This document shows, one piece after another, positions 1 through 12,300 of a stretch of 64,000 bases of DNA; position 1 is the stretch's first letter, and each line of letters starts with the position of its first letter. The position numbers and the translations under genes are program-made. A model generated the notes under the pieces. That model ran no database searches. It was not told the origin of the DNA and worked only from the letters and a program-made list of their open reading frames with translations. The stretch comes from Tachypleus tridentatus (lineage: Eukaryota > Arthropoda > Merostomata > Xiphosura > Limulidae). The stretch spans positions 62,363,558 through 62,427,557 of the forward strand of contig NC_134825.1 of the NCBI RefSeq assembly GCF_004210375.1, in the 5' to 3' direction.

Positions 1-2100
1 ACCCTCTAACTTGTTTAAGCTGGATATTTCAGAGATATTAGTTATTACTGGAATATGGATGGATTCCACGAGGCAAGTATTGGTGAAGTTTGATTTGCTC
101 ATTTTTGAATAATGTTTGATCAACCACGTTTCTGTATGTTTACAATATATGTTAAGTAGATTAAGAGTATGTAGAAATATTGTGTACACAGCTCTCCGTG
201 TTTGTTTTGTATGTTATATATTTACCCGGAATAAACTAACGCACTTGTTTCAAGAATACGTGTCATTCCACTATCATTTCTGGCAAGCTGTTTTTAGTAT
301 CGTATTGTTTGTTTGTATCCGCATCACCGACAAAACCAACACAACGTCTTATGTTACTCTTCCCAGTCTCATATTATTTGGTTAATATGTATATTTTGCA
401 ACTAATAGCCAATAAAACGTTACTAAAATACAAGGAAACGTTTAACTAAATATTCTTTTGTTAATTAGTCAAACAAATCACTTTTTAACGTAATTATGAA
501 ATGTTTAGAAGATAAAATTAAAGAAATATGGATAGTGATACCAGCAACGTGCCACATCTTTTATCACCTTCTTCTATCTGCAGTTACAAGTAGGAAGGTG
601 GTTGCTCAGAACAAAAGAAGAGTGGGAGGTAAACAGTGAAACTATCCTTGAAGTTAGTATTTCATCAATATGATGTTTGGAAATAAATTATCAAGATGAT
701 AACGTATAACTATACTAAACCTAACCCTTACTATTAGTATAACTCCCATCATCCGTCCTACTACTTGGAATGTTTTGAAAAAAGAAACAAGAGGCAGCTC
801 TCATGTGAGGAATGTGATATAAATACATTGGTTTACTTATATTAGTATAAAACTGTCCAAATAATGAAGTTTATATCCTTACCAATAATTTTTAGATATT
901 ATTTTACTATTTATTTTAAATTTTGTCATTATTTCTAAATTTAAATAAAGACATTTATATTTATTAAAAATAATTCAAGGCAAGTATAAAATTGTGTTGT
1001 ATTTAAATCAAAATCGTTTTTTTTATAATTTTATGAGTTGTAGATAAAAGTCCTTCATGCAAAATCAGTTTTTATAATCACCAGGATTACTTCCACCTAC
1101 TGTAAAACTCAAAGTAATGTAACTGCACACAACGTTTTTTTTTTAACAAAGCTAAATATATTTGTAAATATTTTTTTATTGGATAGGTGTACGATTAATG
1201 CAGTTATTATAAAAAGTTTGTTCTTGTGACAAATTCACTTGATTACTATAATGGCTTTCTGACTTATTGTCAATACTGTTGTATGTAGCGATTCAATATG
1301 TGCTTGAATATAAATGATATTATGAAAATATGCAGATTTAATTGAGAAATAATGTCATGTGTACTTGATTTGTAATAATAAGTGATTCACAAAATTAACA
1401 GCTCATGGTATTTGCATGTTTCGTTTTACGAGATACATCAACCCCGGAGAGGCTTATCAAAGCATTTGTAAAAGTGATATAAACAAACGCAATGCAGGAA
1501 ATAAGTTTGGTAATAAAAGGATATTGTTGTGAATACATAAGTCATAGTTACGCTGGATTATCTTACGTTTTTTTTTTACTCTATAGCTGTCTCAACTAGA
1601 AGATCAGTCCATGTGCGGTCTGAAGTCTGAAATAGTAAGTATAATTCCTTTTCAACTTTACTATTACAAAATGTAATAGTAACTTTTCCTTTCGTTTTCA
1701 CTGTGTTTTCATCGTCTCCTCTCTCCTATTCTGTACAATTCTGTATGCCTACTTATGTCGTTCGCACTCTCGTGTTATCACTGTTTACTACTATATAATC
1801 CAAGCCTGGGCGGCCACATATCAGGAATTTTACTTTTTGTATATTATATATATATCTATAGTCAGTTAAAATATATTATGTGTCTTATTGTTGAGATAAG
1901 GATTCTTCTAAAGTAGATGTCTCTGACTTGTTGCCGATAAATTTGATAAAATAAAAACATCACTCAATTCATTTGTTTAAAAAATAATGCATATATTAGT
2001 AAGTAGTTAAACGTGTGTAGAACAAATTCTTTACACTATAGATGATCAGAGACATATCATAGACACTGTACAGTTCTCTACTTATTCTCAAAATTACTCT
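1..2100. repeat. Duplicated block, copy at window start
   Basis: Bases about 1-960 match 45,380-46,450 in the same orientation, with many substitutions and a roughly 90-bp difference near 490. Bases about 1,070-2,100 match 38,575-39,590 inverted, and 970-1,080 match 47,115-47,230 inverted. No convincing coding frame is shared, because open frames in one copy are broken in the other. Only the short exon-like piece at 1,587-1,634 looks gene-derived. Boundaries are by eye. Confidence 0.75.
1587..1634 (+). pseudogene. Exon-like 48-bp segment with strong splice sites
   Basis: A T-rich tract ending ACTCTATAG precedes the segment and ATA|GTAAGT follows it. One frame is open for 16 codons and includes DQSMCGLKSEI. 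The inverted copy at 38,964-39,009 keeps the acceptor, the core (DQSTCGQRPEI) and a weaker donor (GTAAAT), but its length is 46 bp, so the frames differ upstream of the core. It may be an exon of the cysteine-rich peptide family described at 32-42 kb, or a relic. It does not match smg5, which lies downstream on the same strand. Confidence 0.35.
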
Positions 2101-5100
2101 TAGACCTTTAGGCTCATAATGAATGATACATCATCAGGTTATTATGGGGTATAATTTTCAACAGTTTTTGAACTTTACATTAAATAAACCCCATTATCTG
2201 GTAGATGGTGTAGTTAAATACTTTTCCTTTGCAAAGAGGTTTTAGTGGAATAGTCCATTGCAGTTAATAATAAGGTAATATAATTTACTTTGTTTGTGTG
2301 AATAATACATACTTCATGAAAAATATGTTAAGATCCATTTTTTTTCATAATTACAGTCATTAAGTGTTGCTTTTTTTTAATATCATTCATGCTTTTTCAT
2401 TTATAAATTTGACTGCTCATGGGAGAGATGTAATTAAACATTAAGGGTTTTTTTTTTCTCTCTAGCACTATACTGTTTCTGCTTCTGTTTGTTTTATTTG
2501 TTTGTTACATGAAATTCCAATTTTGAAGGTCCCAAACTTGTAGATGTTTACAGCACTGGAACTACTAGTAAACATTTGTTAATGAAGAAGAATTTTTGTA
2601 ACATTACTCCTGTTACTGATTGTAAACAGAAGACTTAGTACTCCTGATTTACATATTAATTTATGTTAGTACAAGTATAGTACTATATCATGTTGTTGTT
2701 TTTTAATTCATGAAATACCTATTGTGAATCATATTAGATACTCAAGAGATTCAGACAAATGAAAAAGGTACAGAGCAATATAAAATTCTAACAAAAGATG
2801 GCCATGTTTAGATAGTGAGTAAAAAACTTTCATGTTTTGTTTTTGTTATTTGTTGTGAAAAAAAGTCAGAGTGGCTTTTTAACTAATATAAAAGAATTTG
2901 TTAATGATAGTGCAAGTTCCCTTGCACAGGCCTTCAACAGTTACAGAGATTAGTGATAAGGGTTAACATTTTCTGTGACCATCAGTTGTCTTAAGGGTTC
3001 AAAATATTTGTAAGCTAATAACCATCATGAAGGGTGGAAACTTCTGTAAGGTATCAGCCTCTGTGTTTCTTAAATGTTTTCACTCTTAGTTGTTTACAAT
3101 TCATTTTATGAGGTTGGACTTCAATGGTCACATCATGATTCAAACTGCTTACTCTTGAATGTTCAACATTTGGTTGTTTCTTGTCCCAGCCTTTTGTATT
3201 ACTTTGTTTTGACCATAGGCAATTTTTTTTTCAGAATAGTATGTTACTGTGGACATGAATAATTAGTGTAAATATGTGTATATTGCTTTGATGTTTTGAA
3301 CTATGAAGTGCTTCTTTATGTTTAGTTTTACACTTCTGGAAACAGCTAAAACCATTTAACTCAATTGGGACTTTAACACTAGTTAAAAAGTTATAAAATT
3401 TGATAATATTGTCATGCTTTTGTGTAAATAATAAAAATTTATCAGAGAAACTAACTTTAAAACAAAATATTTACAAGTAGATTTCAAATGAAACAAGTCA
3501 GAACTGTTTTTGTGTGTGTGTTTGGAAAATATTTTATTAATCATTATAAACTTATAACTGCTGCAAAGAAACTGTATAACATACTTATTTTTCTGGTTGT
3601 GTTAGATGTTGATGTTTTTCAGTTTGAAGAAATCAAGTATTGTGGAATGTTTTTTTGTTTAGTAACTAAGAAAGATATTTATCTGCATTGTATGTTGTAT
3701 GTTTTTTTTGTTTGTGGGTTACTTTTTTTTATCCACAAAATAGTTTATTGTAACTATCTGTTCATACCTTTGTTGCTGAGTTTTTGGGAGATAGTTTTCA
3801 AGTGACTTTTGTGTACAAACCAAACAATTTTCATAAAATCAGTTTATAAATTGATCCTATTTAATAATACCATTTTTTTGCTTGAGTTGTATATAGAGCT
3901 TTATTTATATGTTTATGTACACAGTATATTTATTACTTGTTTTGGTTTCTGAAAATATTGGATGGATGAATGGATAGAATACATTAAAAGTTAATTGTAT
4001 ACTTAGTGTTGTTTTGTTAGCTGATGTTTATTTTTAATGTTTTAAACAGTAATTTGTTTGTATTTACCAGTACTATATTATATGAAACTATATTGTTTTA
4101 TCCAATAACAAACAAGCATACTTCAATAAGATGTTGGTTGTTGCTGTTTTTTTAAGTTAAGAAATAATAATACAGTTGTTAACAGAATGACTAGTACATA
4201 GTTTCCAAAAAATGTTTTTTGTAGATTGTTTTTATTATCAGCTGTGTTTGACTTACAGATATTGATGTATAGTCACAGTTCTTTGTAGTAACATTTACTA
4301 TGCAACTCTAGATACATATACTTCTCCTTTAAGTACTTTTGTCAGACATCATTTCATTTGTAGGTCATAAAAACGTGATGAATATAATCTACAGCCTTTG
4401 TTACTGTTTGTTTTTAACAACTAAAATAAGAAGACAATTTTTATGATACACTATCAAGATGTTCCTCTCATTTGATACTTCTGCTTATAATGACGTAAAA
4501 TTATTTTTATGGAAGTAAACATTACAACTTTATTCAACATACATTATTATTGTGGCATTATATTTCTGATTTTATTTCATAACATTCAGTTTGAGATGTT
4601 TTAAGGATAGTTTGGTACAGCTGTAGCAATGTATCCTTGTCTGATACATTTTTTAGTGTTCCTCTTTCTTTTGTTCATGCAATCATATGTCCTAATGTGT
4701 TATTAAATACAGTTATTGTGAAGGAAAAAGAAAATTTACTGAATTTTTAACATGATACAGGATATTTGAATATTTTGAGTTATTTGCTTGAATCATTTCA
4801 TAATGTTCATTATGAAGAATGAGGAGTTAACAACCTGGATTAAACAGAAGTTTATTTATACATTGCTATTTATCTTCAGTTAAGACATTTTTACGTTTTT
4901 CTGTTAGAGATTCCATCTTTTGATTTCCCATCATATGTTATAATCCTTGTACAAATTTTACAACCCAAGTCATTCCCATTTGGTGATCACGTTTGTATGT
5001 ATATTTTCCCCCTTAAATAGCTGATTGGCAAATAGCAAGATTTTACCCCAGCTGTTATTATCTTTGAAGAAAGTTCACTGAATAAAGTAAATTAACATTT

Positions 5101-5778
5101 TTCCAGGGATATTTTTAGCATGATACGGCCATGTTCTCAAAGCTCTCTTTGCCTTCAATTGTAAATTCAAGAAGGTTTACTGTTAGTAATAGGGATAACA
5201 CAAGATGAGTCTGTAAAAATATTTCATATATCAGTTTTTTTACTTCCAATAAAAAAATTTCCTTACAAGAAAACGAGGACAGTTCACTATTAACTCATCA
5301 TCTCTTTTGTATGCCTTTTTTTCAAGGAGCTTCCATTAATAAAAAATTAACTTCTCATCCTGAACCTGTAGCTTAAGGTAGGCATGTTGCTCTCTTTATA
5401 ATCATGAGGTCCTGTGTAAGTAAGTAGTAACACAAAAAGTAATTTAGAATGTATAAGAGTGATATTCAAATGCAAGTAATAAAGTAATACCACCCTAACC
5501 AACAATGGAATTACAAGAGAATGATTGTCACATGCATTTAAAAAAAATTAATGTTATGTAGTAGTTTGTCTTTGGAAATTCTTAAAACTGTTTAACACCT
5601 TAAAACTTCCCCTTGTGGAGACTGCCAAATAAAACTGATGGTCCAAAGATTTTGAGATGCTTGTTAAAATGTTCTGGGATATTTGTAATCAGTGTGATAT
5701 AATGGTCAGGGTCGTGTAATTCTGTGATAAAATACTTAAGTCCTGTCTATTGACTTGAAGATCCCTTGCATATTTGGT
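2101..5778. other. No gene recognised; T-rich intron-like sequence
   Basis: The stretch is rich in T tracts and short TTTTTCAG-like motifs. No segment with paired splice sites translates to a recognisable peptide. The open frames near 3.1 and 3.5 kb are composed of F, V, Y, C and L, as expected from T-rich DNA. The missing N-terminal exons of smg5 were looked for here and not seen. Confidence 0.5.
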
Positions 5779-6048
5779 CTGGCATGGCCAGGTGGTTAAG
5801 GCACTCAACTCATAACACGAGAGTCGCGGGTTTGAATCCCCGTCACACCAAACATGCTCACCCTTTCAGTCATGAGGTTGTTATAAGTGAGACTCAATCC
5901 CACTATTTGTTGGTAAAATAGTAGCCCGAGAGTTAGCAGTGGGTGGTGATGACTAGCTGCCTTCTATCTAGTCTTGCACTGCTAAATTAGGACTGCTACT
6001 TCAGATAGCCCTCATGTAACTTTGCACAAAATTCAAAACAAACACACA
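5779..6048 (+). repeat. SINE family 1, full-length copy
   Basis: It begins with a tRNA-like head (GGCATGGCCAGGTGGTTAAG as A box, CGGGTTTGAATCCCCG as B box). The family body follows, running CACCAAACATGCTC, CCCACTATTTGTTGGTAAAA, GGTGGTGATGACTAGCTGCC and CAGATAGCCCTC, and it ends in an AAACAAACAC-rich tail. It lies about 160 bp upstream of the first visible smg5 exon. The internal promoter boxes imply RNA polymerase III ancestry. It is not a functional tRNA gene, because it lacks an acceptor stem and continues into the SINE body. Confidence 0.9.
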
Positions 6049-6206
6049 ATTTATGCATATTTACTCTTATTTAAAGGAACTTTGTAACTTTGGACAGTAA
6101 CATACTGGAAAAAAAAACCTGTTTTGTTTATTGCTAGTAAATTTTGTTATTTTTGTGCCATTGAAAAATAATTTTGTTTCTGTCTTCTTCTCTGTTTATT
6201 TTTCAG

Positions 6207-6312
6207 TGGTTTCTGAAGAAGAAAATCAAGGAACGATCTTTGTCATGTCGCCGAGTGTCTAGGAGAAGAAAACAAAGTAGTACTAGTCAGGAAAATTCAG
6301 AATTAAGTGAAG
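6207..6312 (+). CDS. smg5: smg5 exon A: basic patch and LSEG linker
   Basis: A strong acceptor (CTGTTTATTTTTCAG) opens a frame starting TGG. It reads through a basic stretch ([19 protein letters not shown]) and an acidic/serine stretch ending NSELSEG. Human SMG5 has a similar basic run followed by DLSEG at the matching place. The exon ends in phase 1 at GAAG|GTGTGG, which fits the phase of the next exon. The donor is the first of 14 near-identical copies in a 38-bp tandem array. Confidence 0.75.
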
Positions 6313-9300
6313 GTGTGGTACTAGTCAGGAAGATTCAGAATTAAGTGAAGGTGTGGTACTAGTCAGGAAGATTCAGAATTAAGTGAAGGTGTGGTACTAG
6401 TCAGGAAGATTCAGAATTAAGTGAAGGTGTAGTACTAGTCAGGAAGATTCAGAATTAAGTGAAGGTGTAGTACTAGTCAGGAAGATTCAGAATTAAGTGA
6501 AGGTGTAGTACTAGTCAGGAAGATTCAGAATTAAGTGAAGGTGTAGTACTAGTTAGGAAGATTCAGAATTAAGTGAAGGTGTAGTACTAGTCAGGAAGAT
6601 TCAGAATTAAGTGAAGGTGTAGTACTAGTCAGGAAGATTCAGAATTAAGTGAAGGTGTAGTACTAGTCAGAAAGATTCAGAATTAAGTGAAGGTGTAGTA
6701 CTAGTCAGGAAGATTCAGAATTAAGTGAAGGTGTAGTACTAGTCAGGAAGATTCAGAATTAAGTGAAGGTGTAGTACTACTCAGGAAGATTCAGAATTAA
6801 GTGAACGTGTTAAATTTTTTTTATTTTAATTTAACTACTACATGAAATAAAAGTAGATAACTACCAGTTCTGTAGTGCCTCACTGGTACAGCAGTAACTC
6901 TACAGATTTACAATTAGTGATTTAATTCCCCTTGGTGGACTCAGCAGATAGCCCAATGTGGCTTTGCTATGAGAAAAACACGTGCCATATCAATTAGTAA
7001 AAGGTAAAAAGATTCTTACCCAATATAGTTATCATAGAAAACTTTAATTCAACATTTTCTAACTCAAAAATACTTTAGAATTGGTTATTTTATCATTTTG
7101 TGACATTTTTTTGATAAAAATTGGAATGAAAATTTAAAAAATGTAAACACTTGTTTGCATACAGCTTTGAGGGGAATCTCTTGTAAATGGTGCAACTTTA
7201 AATTATTTTCAAATTTTCATTCCATCCCAAAACATTGATTTATAGATAAATAAACTATCATACTTTAAATACATAATTAAACATTTTCTGTTTCTTTCCT
7301 TATTTGTATTATTACAGTTTTTCAATTCCACCCTTTTATAATGTCACAGCATGTAGTCTGAACTACAATGAAGAAAAGCATAAAGAATATAGCTACAAAT
7401 AACGTTTGAATGCCATTAGATGGAGCATATTATAAACTGTTTCCATCAGTGTGAAGCAAGTAAAATATTTAAGCAGAGGTCCTCAGAGATGAACAGAGGA
7501 ATCTTGTGAAAAGTTTAGTAAACATAAAACTAAACTAGAGATCTGATACTTTTATTTTTAGTTTCTTTAGGTGTGTTTCTCATTGTTAAAAGGTGTTTTT
7601 TGTATTAAATTATATCTGTTTGAAAGCTATGAAAAGTTTCTCTTACGACCAGACATTAGTTAAATTTAGAGGGTAGTGAAGGTAACACCAATATATTATT
7701 TTGATTCAAATCCTTATTTATATTGTTAGGTTTATTGTATGTAAATAACACGAGTAAAATAACTTGATGAAACTTACATGAATAGATGGCAAATGCCTGT
7801 TGGAGAAAAACAAGTGTAGATGATAACATTTGGAAAGTCTTCCACCTCTCGTCTTCAAGTGGAAGACTTCAAAATATCATCCTCTACACTTGTGATTTTA
7901 CAGCAGTTATCGTCCATTCAACTAAGTTTCATCACAAATACTCTGTTTAAACAAACAATCAAAGAATAGTAAAACAACGTGTTATTTTGTGAAGATAGAT
8001 TGGTCAAGTCTAAGAATATGGTTAGCAAACATATTTTTAACTACTCTGACCACTGTGGTGGTGATACCTTTGTTAAAGTTCATGATGGTAGGTTATGAAT
8101 AAATTTTTGTAACAGAAAGAGCCAGAAAATTTGAAAAGTATTAATTACTGAAGAAGGTATACAACAAATCTCAATAAAAAATGTATTTATTTTCATTATG
8201 ATTGAATATTCATATCTTTTATCAGGCTTGCAAAACTGTGTCAATAAAGCACAAACTATCTGTACAAATGTAGCTGTTCTGTTTTCACAGTTTTCAGAAA
8301 ATATTTACAGGGTCATCACTGTGACCAGTTGTACTTGGCACAGTTTATAATTTGTCAAATTAGCTCTTCTGAGCCATTAGGTTTAAATGTTTGTGCGTTA
8401 GCACAGATGTGACACCATTTAAGAACTTTCATGAAATTGTATTTTGTAAACATGAAAATGTAATTATATAAAGCTGTAGATTTGAATTTGGGTATTTGTC
8501 TGTAGTTTGCACTAAATACTATAAAAGTGATTTGCAAGTCAAGATAATGAAATTTCATATCCAGAAGTACTTAAAATATTATAATTGTAAATTATTCATA
8601 GTGAAATGGTAAAACACCCTTTATGTTAAAAATGTAAAACTGTGACAGTTATGCTGTCCAATATAGTGATTAAATGCTAACAAAGCTTTATAGAAACTTA
8701 ACGATAACCATGATGTCACATTACATTTCCCAGATAAATATTCTTCAAGATTTTAATACATTTCAACTTGTGACTGGTTAGATATCTCACAATAATGTTA
8801 ATATGATATTTTTATTTCAAAAAAATTTCAGGATTGGTAATTTTCAATTTTGTTTGTATAAAATACATCTTTACTATAAAAAATATTGTCTGGTCATTAG
8901 TAACTTTAGTGACACAGATTTTATCGTATCATTATTATTTATCTCGGATGCATTGCATGGTATTTTTAAATGTTGTAAGTATATATTTTAAAGTGTCTAA
9001 CAGATTGTATTATTTCTGTATAAAATTGTTCAATATTATTACGTTCTTTATGACAGACCTTTTTTACTTTGAAAATAATTTATGTTTTGCAATAGATTAT
9101 GTCAAACAACCTCTTGTTGGATTAAAGTTATTAATGGTATTTATCAAGTTTTGGACTTCATCATAACAATGACCATAACAGTTTAAAATAGTTCCAGTTT
9201 ATCTTCATTTTTATGACTTCTAATAGATCAGATATTATTATTTCTTTGTTTTTTCTTGTCACATTTTTGAGGTTTATTTCAGTAATAACTTTATATTTTT

Positions 9301-12300
9301 CATTTATATCTTTGTTATGGATATTTAAATATAAAACTTTGTAATTTCTCATATGTGTGTCAAAATTCTTTATCATGTAAATTAGGGTTTCCCAGAATGG
9401 TTGATATTGATCCTCTTGGTTTGGTGAGACTGTAAAGGGGTGAATAAGGACTTAAGTGTTGATAGGAGGACAGAAATAACTCCTGTGCTAAAGTTGGCCT
9501 ATGCATCTAACTGCTGTATGACTCTCCAAGTTTGTTTGTTGTTAAAACTGCAATTAGTCATGTAAATGGTTGGACTTCTGAAGAGACAGAGAAATAGGTT
9601 TAATGTTAGAAACTTCAGGGACTTGAGACTCAAACTCTGAACCCTACAGTCCGATATTCATCAGGCAACTTTTAGAGAAAACCTCATTCTTTTTCACATT
9701 TTATGTTTCCTAATGATTGCATCATAAAAGTTGATTATATTTTGAAGTTTCACTTCTAATTTATGTTCTAAGAATTTGAGAATCAGTGACCACTTTATAA
9801 ATTTCTAAAGGGGTCAGCATCTCAAAAGGCTTTAGGAAATCCTGATATTATTTTGATACATTTAGGTGTATGGTATACGACGTACTTGTGCTGTTTATGA
9901 CCTCCAAGTTTTTATCATTCATGTTCTATGTAAAGTATAAAATCAGTGGCCTTTTTTTAATCATTTCAAACTAGTTCATGTGTTTGGTCGAATAAACGTA
10001 CGACAAAAAATTTGTCATTATCAATTGCTAACTAATTTCTGTGTGTTATGAAAACAATGATTCAGGTCATTCTGTGTCAGACTTAGAAGAGAAGAACAGT
10101 AGTGACATGGCTAGTTGCACCAGTGGTAGTATAACTGAGCATGGTGTCGAAGAAGAAGAGTTGAGTGACTACGGTGAGCACAGTGGACTTAGTGTTGAGA
10201 GTGTCACGAGCACTGCTGTTGACTGCAATGGAAGACTAGAAGAAAATTTGACTAGTAATAAGGCAGTTCTGCAAAATGGACTTGATTGTATTAGCATTAA
10301 AAGTAAAAATTTTGTTACATAGTTTTATTTTATGCTCAGATTGATAAAAATAAGTGTCTGGTATTTCAGTTTTAAACATTTTTGTTTTGTATAATATTTT
10401 AATATGATGAATGTTTTTGTCAGTCTTTGGATATAGCCAACACCAAAATATATTTTTGAGTAATATCATCCTAAATATAGGTCTCCAGTGGAACAGGAAT
10501 TGACACCCTCAGTAGTTGAAGTCATTAAAATCATCAACCAAGAAGGACTTTTGCTGGGTATCAAAGTTGTTGCTGATTGGCTAATCATCAATAGTGACAT
10601 TATTGTAACTTATGGAGAGGTGATTAAAGCTGTTACTTTGTTTGTTTAAATTCTGGTATATTTATGTTAAATTGTCATTTTTTCTGGAGTGTTATTATCT
10701 TACTGCAAGTTATTTTAAACTGTGGTCTTCATATATGATATCACTATTTTTGCTTTAAATAACCAATTTGTTCTAGCATTTGATTTATATAAATATGTAT
10801 GACTAATTGCTATTTGATTATTTGATATTGTATGGTAATTTTTATATGGAATCAAACTTTTGATATGCACTGCTGGCCAAAACCTTAAAGCCAGTGAACA
10901 TGAAAAAATATACACTTTACGTTGTTAGACACAACCACTTATTTGAGTAGAGCTTCGAAAGATGAAAATAAGAAAAGGGAAAACAAAAAATAAAAAACTT
11001 TTTAGCAGTTAATAAGGAAAATGTGAACACTATGAAATTAGCCTAAATACTAGCTGGTCAAAAGTTTAAGACCATACAGAAACAAAGTGTTAATCGGTAA
11101 ACACGTAATGAAATTTAGTCATTTGTGTTCAAGCATTAGCGTTGTCAATATCTCTCACTGACATCTCCTGTGTTACATTGGGTAAAAACATGGCAAAGGC
11201 TAAAAAGTTGACAGAGTATGAACTTGGCAGAATTGTTGAGCTGCAAAAGCAAGGTCTTTCTTAATGTTGCAAATTTCTTAAAAGACCCTGAAAGATATGG
11301 AACGAGAATTTCAAGTGGTTGGGCCAAGAAAATTTCACTGGTGTTGAGCAGTGTTGATGCAGAAAGTAGATCAAGAACAATAAGCTGGCATCTGTGAGAG
11401 AAAGGCTTTGAAAACTGTAAACGTCTTCAAAGGCCATGCCTCCTTCCACACCATGAAACAGCTCAGTTAAACTTTGCTGAGAAGCACCAAACATGGGACC
11501 TAGAAAAGTGGAAGAAGGTTTTGTTCTCTGATGAGAAAAAATGTAACCTGGATGGTCCAGATGGCTTCCAACGTTACTAGCACGATAAGGATATCCTGGG
11601 GTACTTTCTCCTTCCAGTATTATACAGGGGCATCAAACAGCAGCTGGTTACATTGGCATGTTGGAGAGAGCATCCTTATTGACTGAAGGCCCTTACTTTT
11701 GTGAAAATGACTGGATCTTTCACAAGAACAATGCTGCAATCCACAATGCCCACAGCACAAAGGACTGTTTCATGGCAAATAACGTGATTCTTTTGGACCA
11801 TCCAGCGTGTTTGCTCAAACTGAACCCCATTGAAAATGTTTGGGGGTGGATAGCAAGGTCTTTGATGTGAAAGAATTAGCAAAAGTATAATATTACTACA
11901 TATATATAGACAGACAGACCAACACCTGGTAGTTGTTGTGAACTTACTGGACTGCTTTAGGTTGCTGTAAGTTTAATGCTTGGTATTTTCCAATGCTAGT
12001 CCTCCAAGTGTTCAAGGTTTTGTCTGGAATGGACAAGAATGGAAACAAACACAGCCTTTGCCAGAGGACTTTACCCTACGTGGGCTAGCCCCACTTGAAA
12101 ATTTTCACCTTCAGTTGGACTTTGATACATCCTATGGACTTAGTTCGAAAGAAGAAGTTAGTAATTGTTGATTTAAGTCAAATTAAATTACGTGATTTAT
12201 TTACTTACACATAATAATAAAAACTCTGAATATGCAAAGGAAGTAATCTAGTAAAAGAAGAAAACTATCAGATTTTGACATAATAACCTTCTACAATATA

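Noticed and set aside
116-385. 89-codon open frame at the window start
   Set aside because: No ATG or signal context, and the duplicate at 45.5 kb has stops in the same frame.
1587-1634. Assignment of the 48-bp exon-like piece to smg5
   Set aside because: It is duplicated with the peptide locus at 39.0 kb and does not match SMG5 sequence.
3488-3805. 105-codon open frame
   Set aside because: Residue make-up reflects T-rich DNA; no motif, splice support or duplicate.
5782-5850. tRNA gene at the start of the SINE copies
   Set aside because: A and B boxes are present, but no acceptor stem closes, and the sequence runs on into the SINE body. The same head recurs many times.
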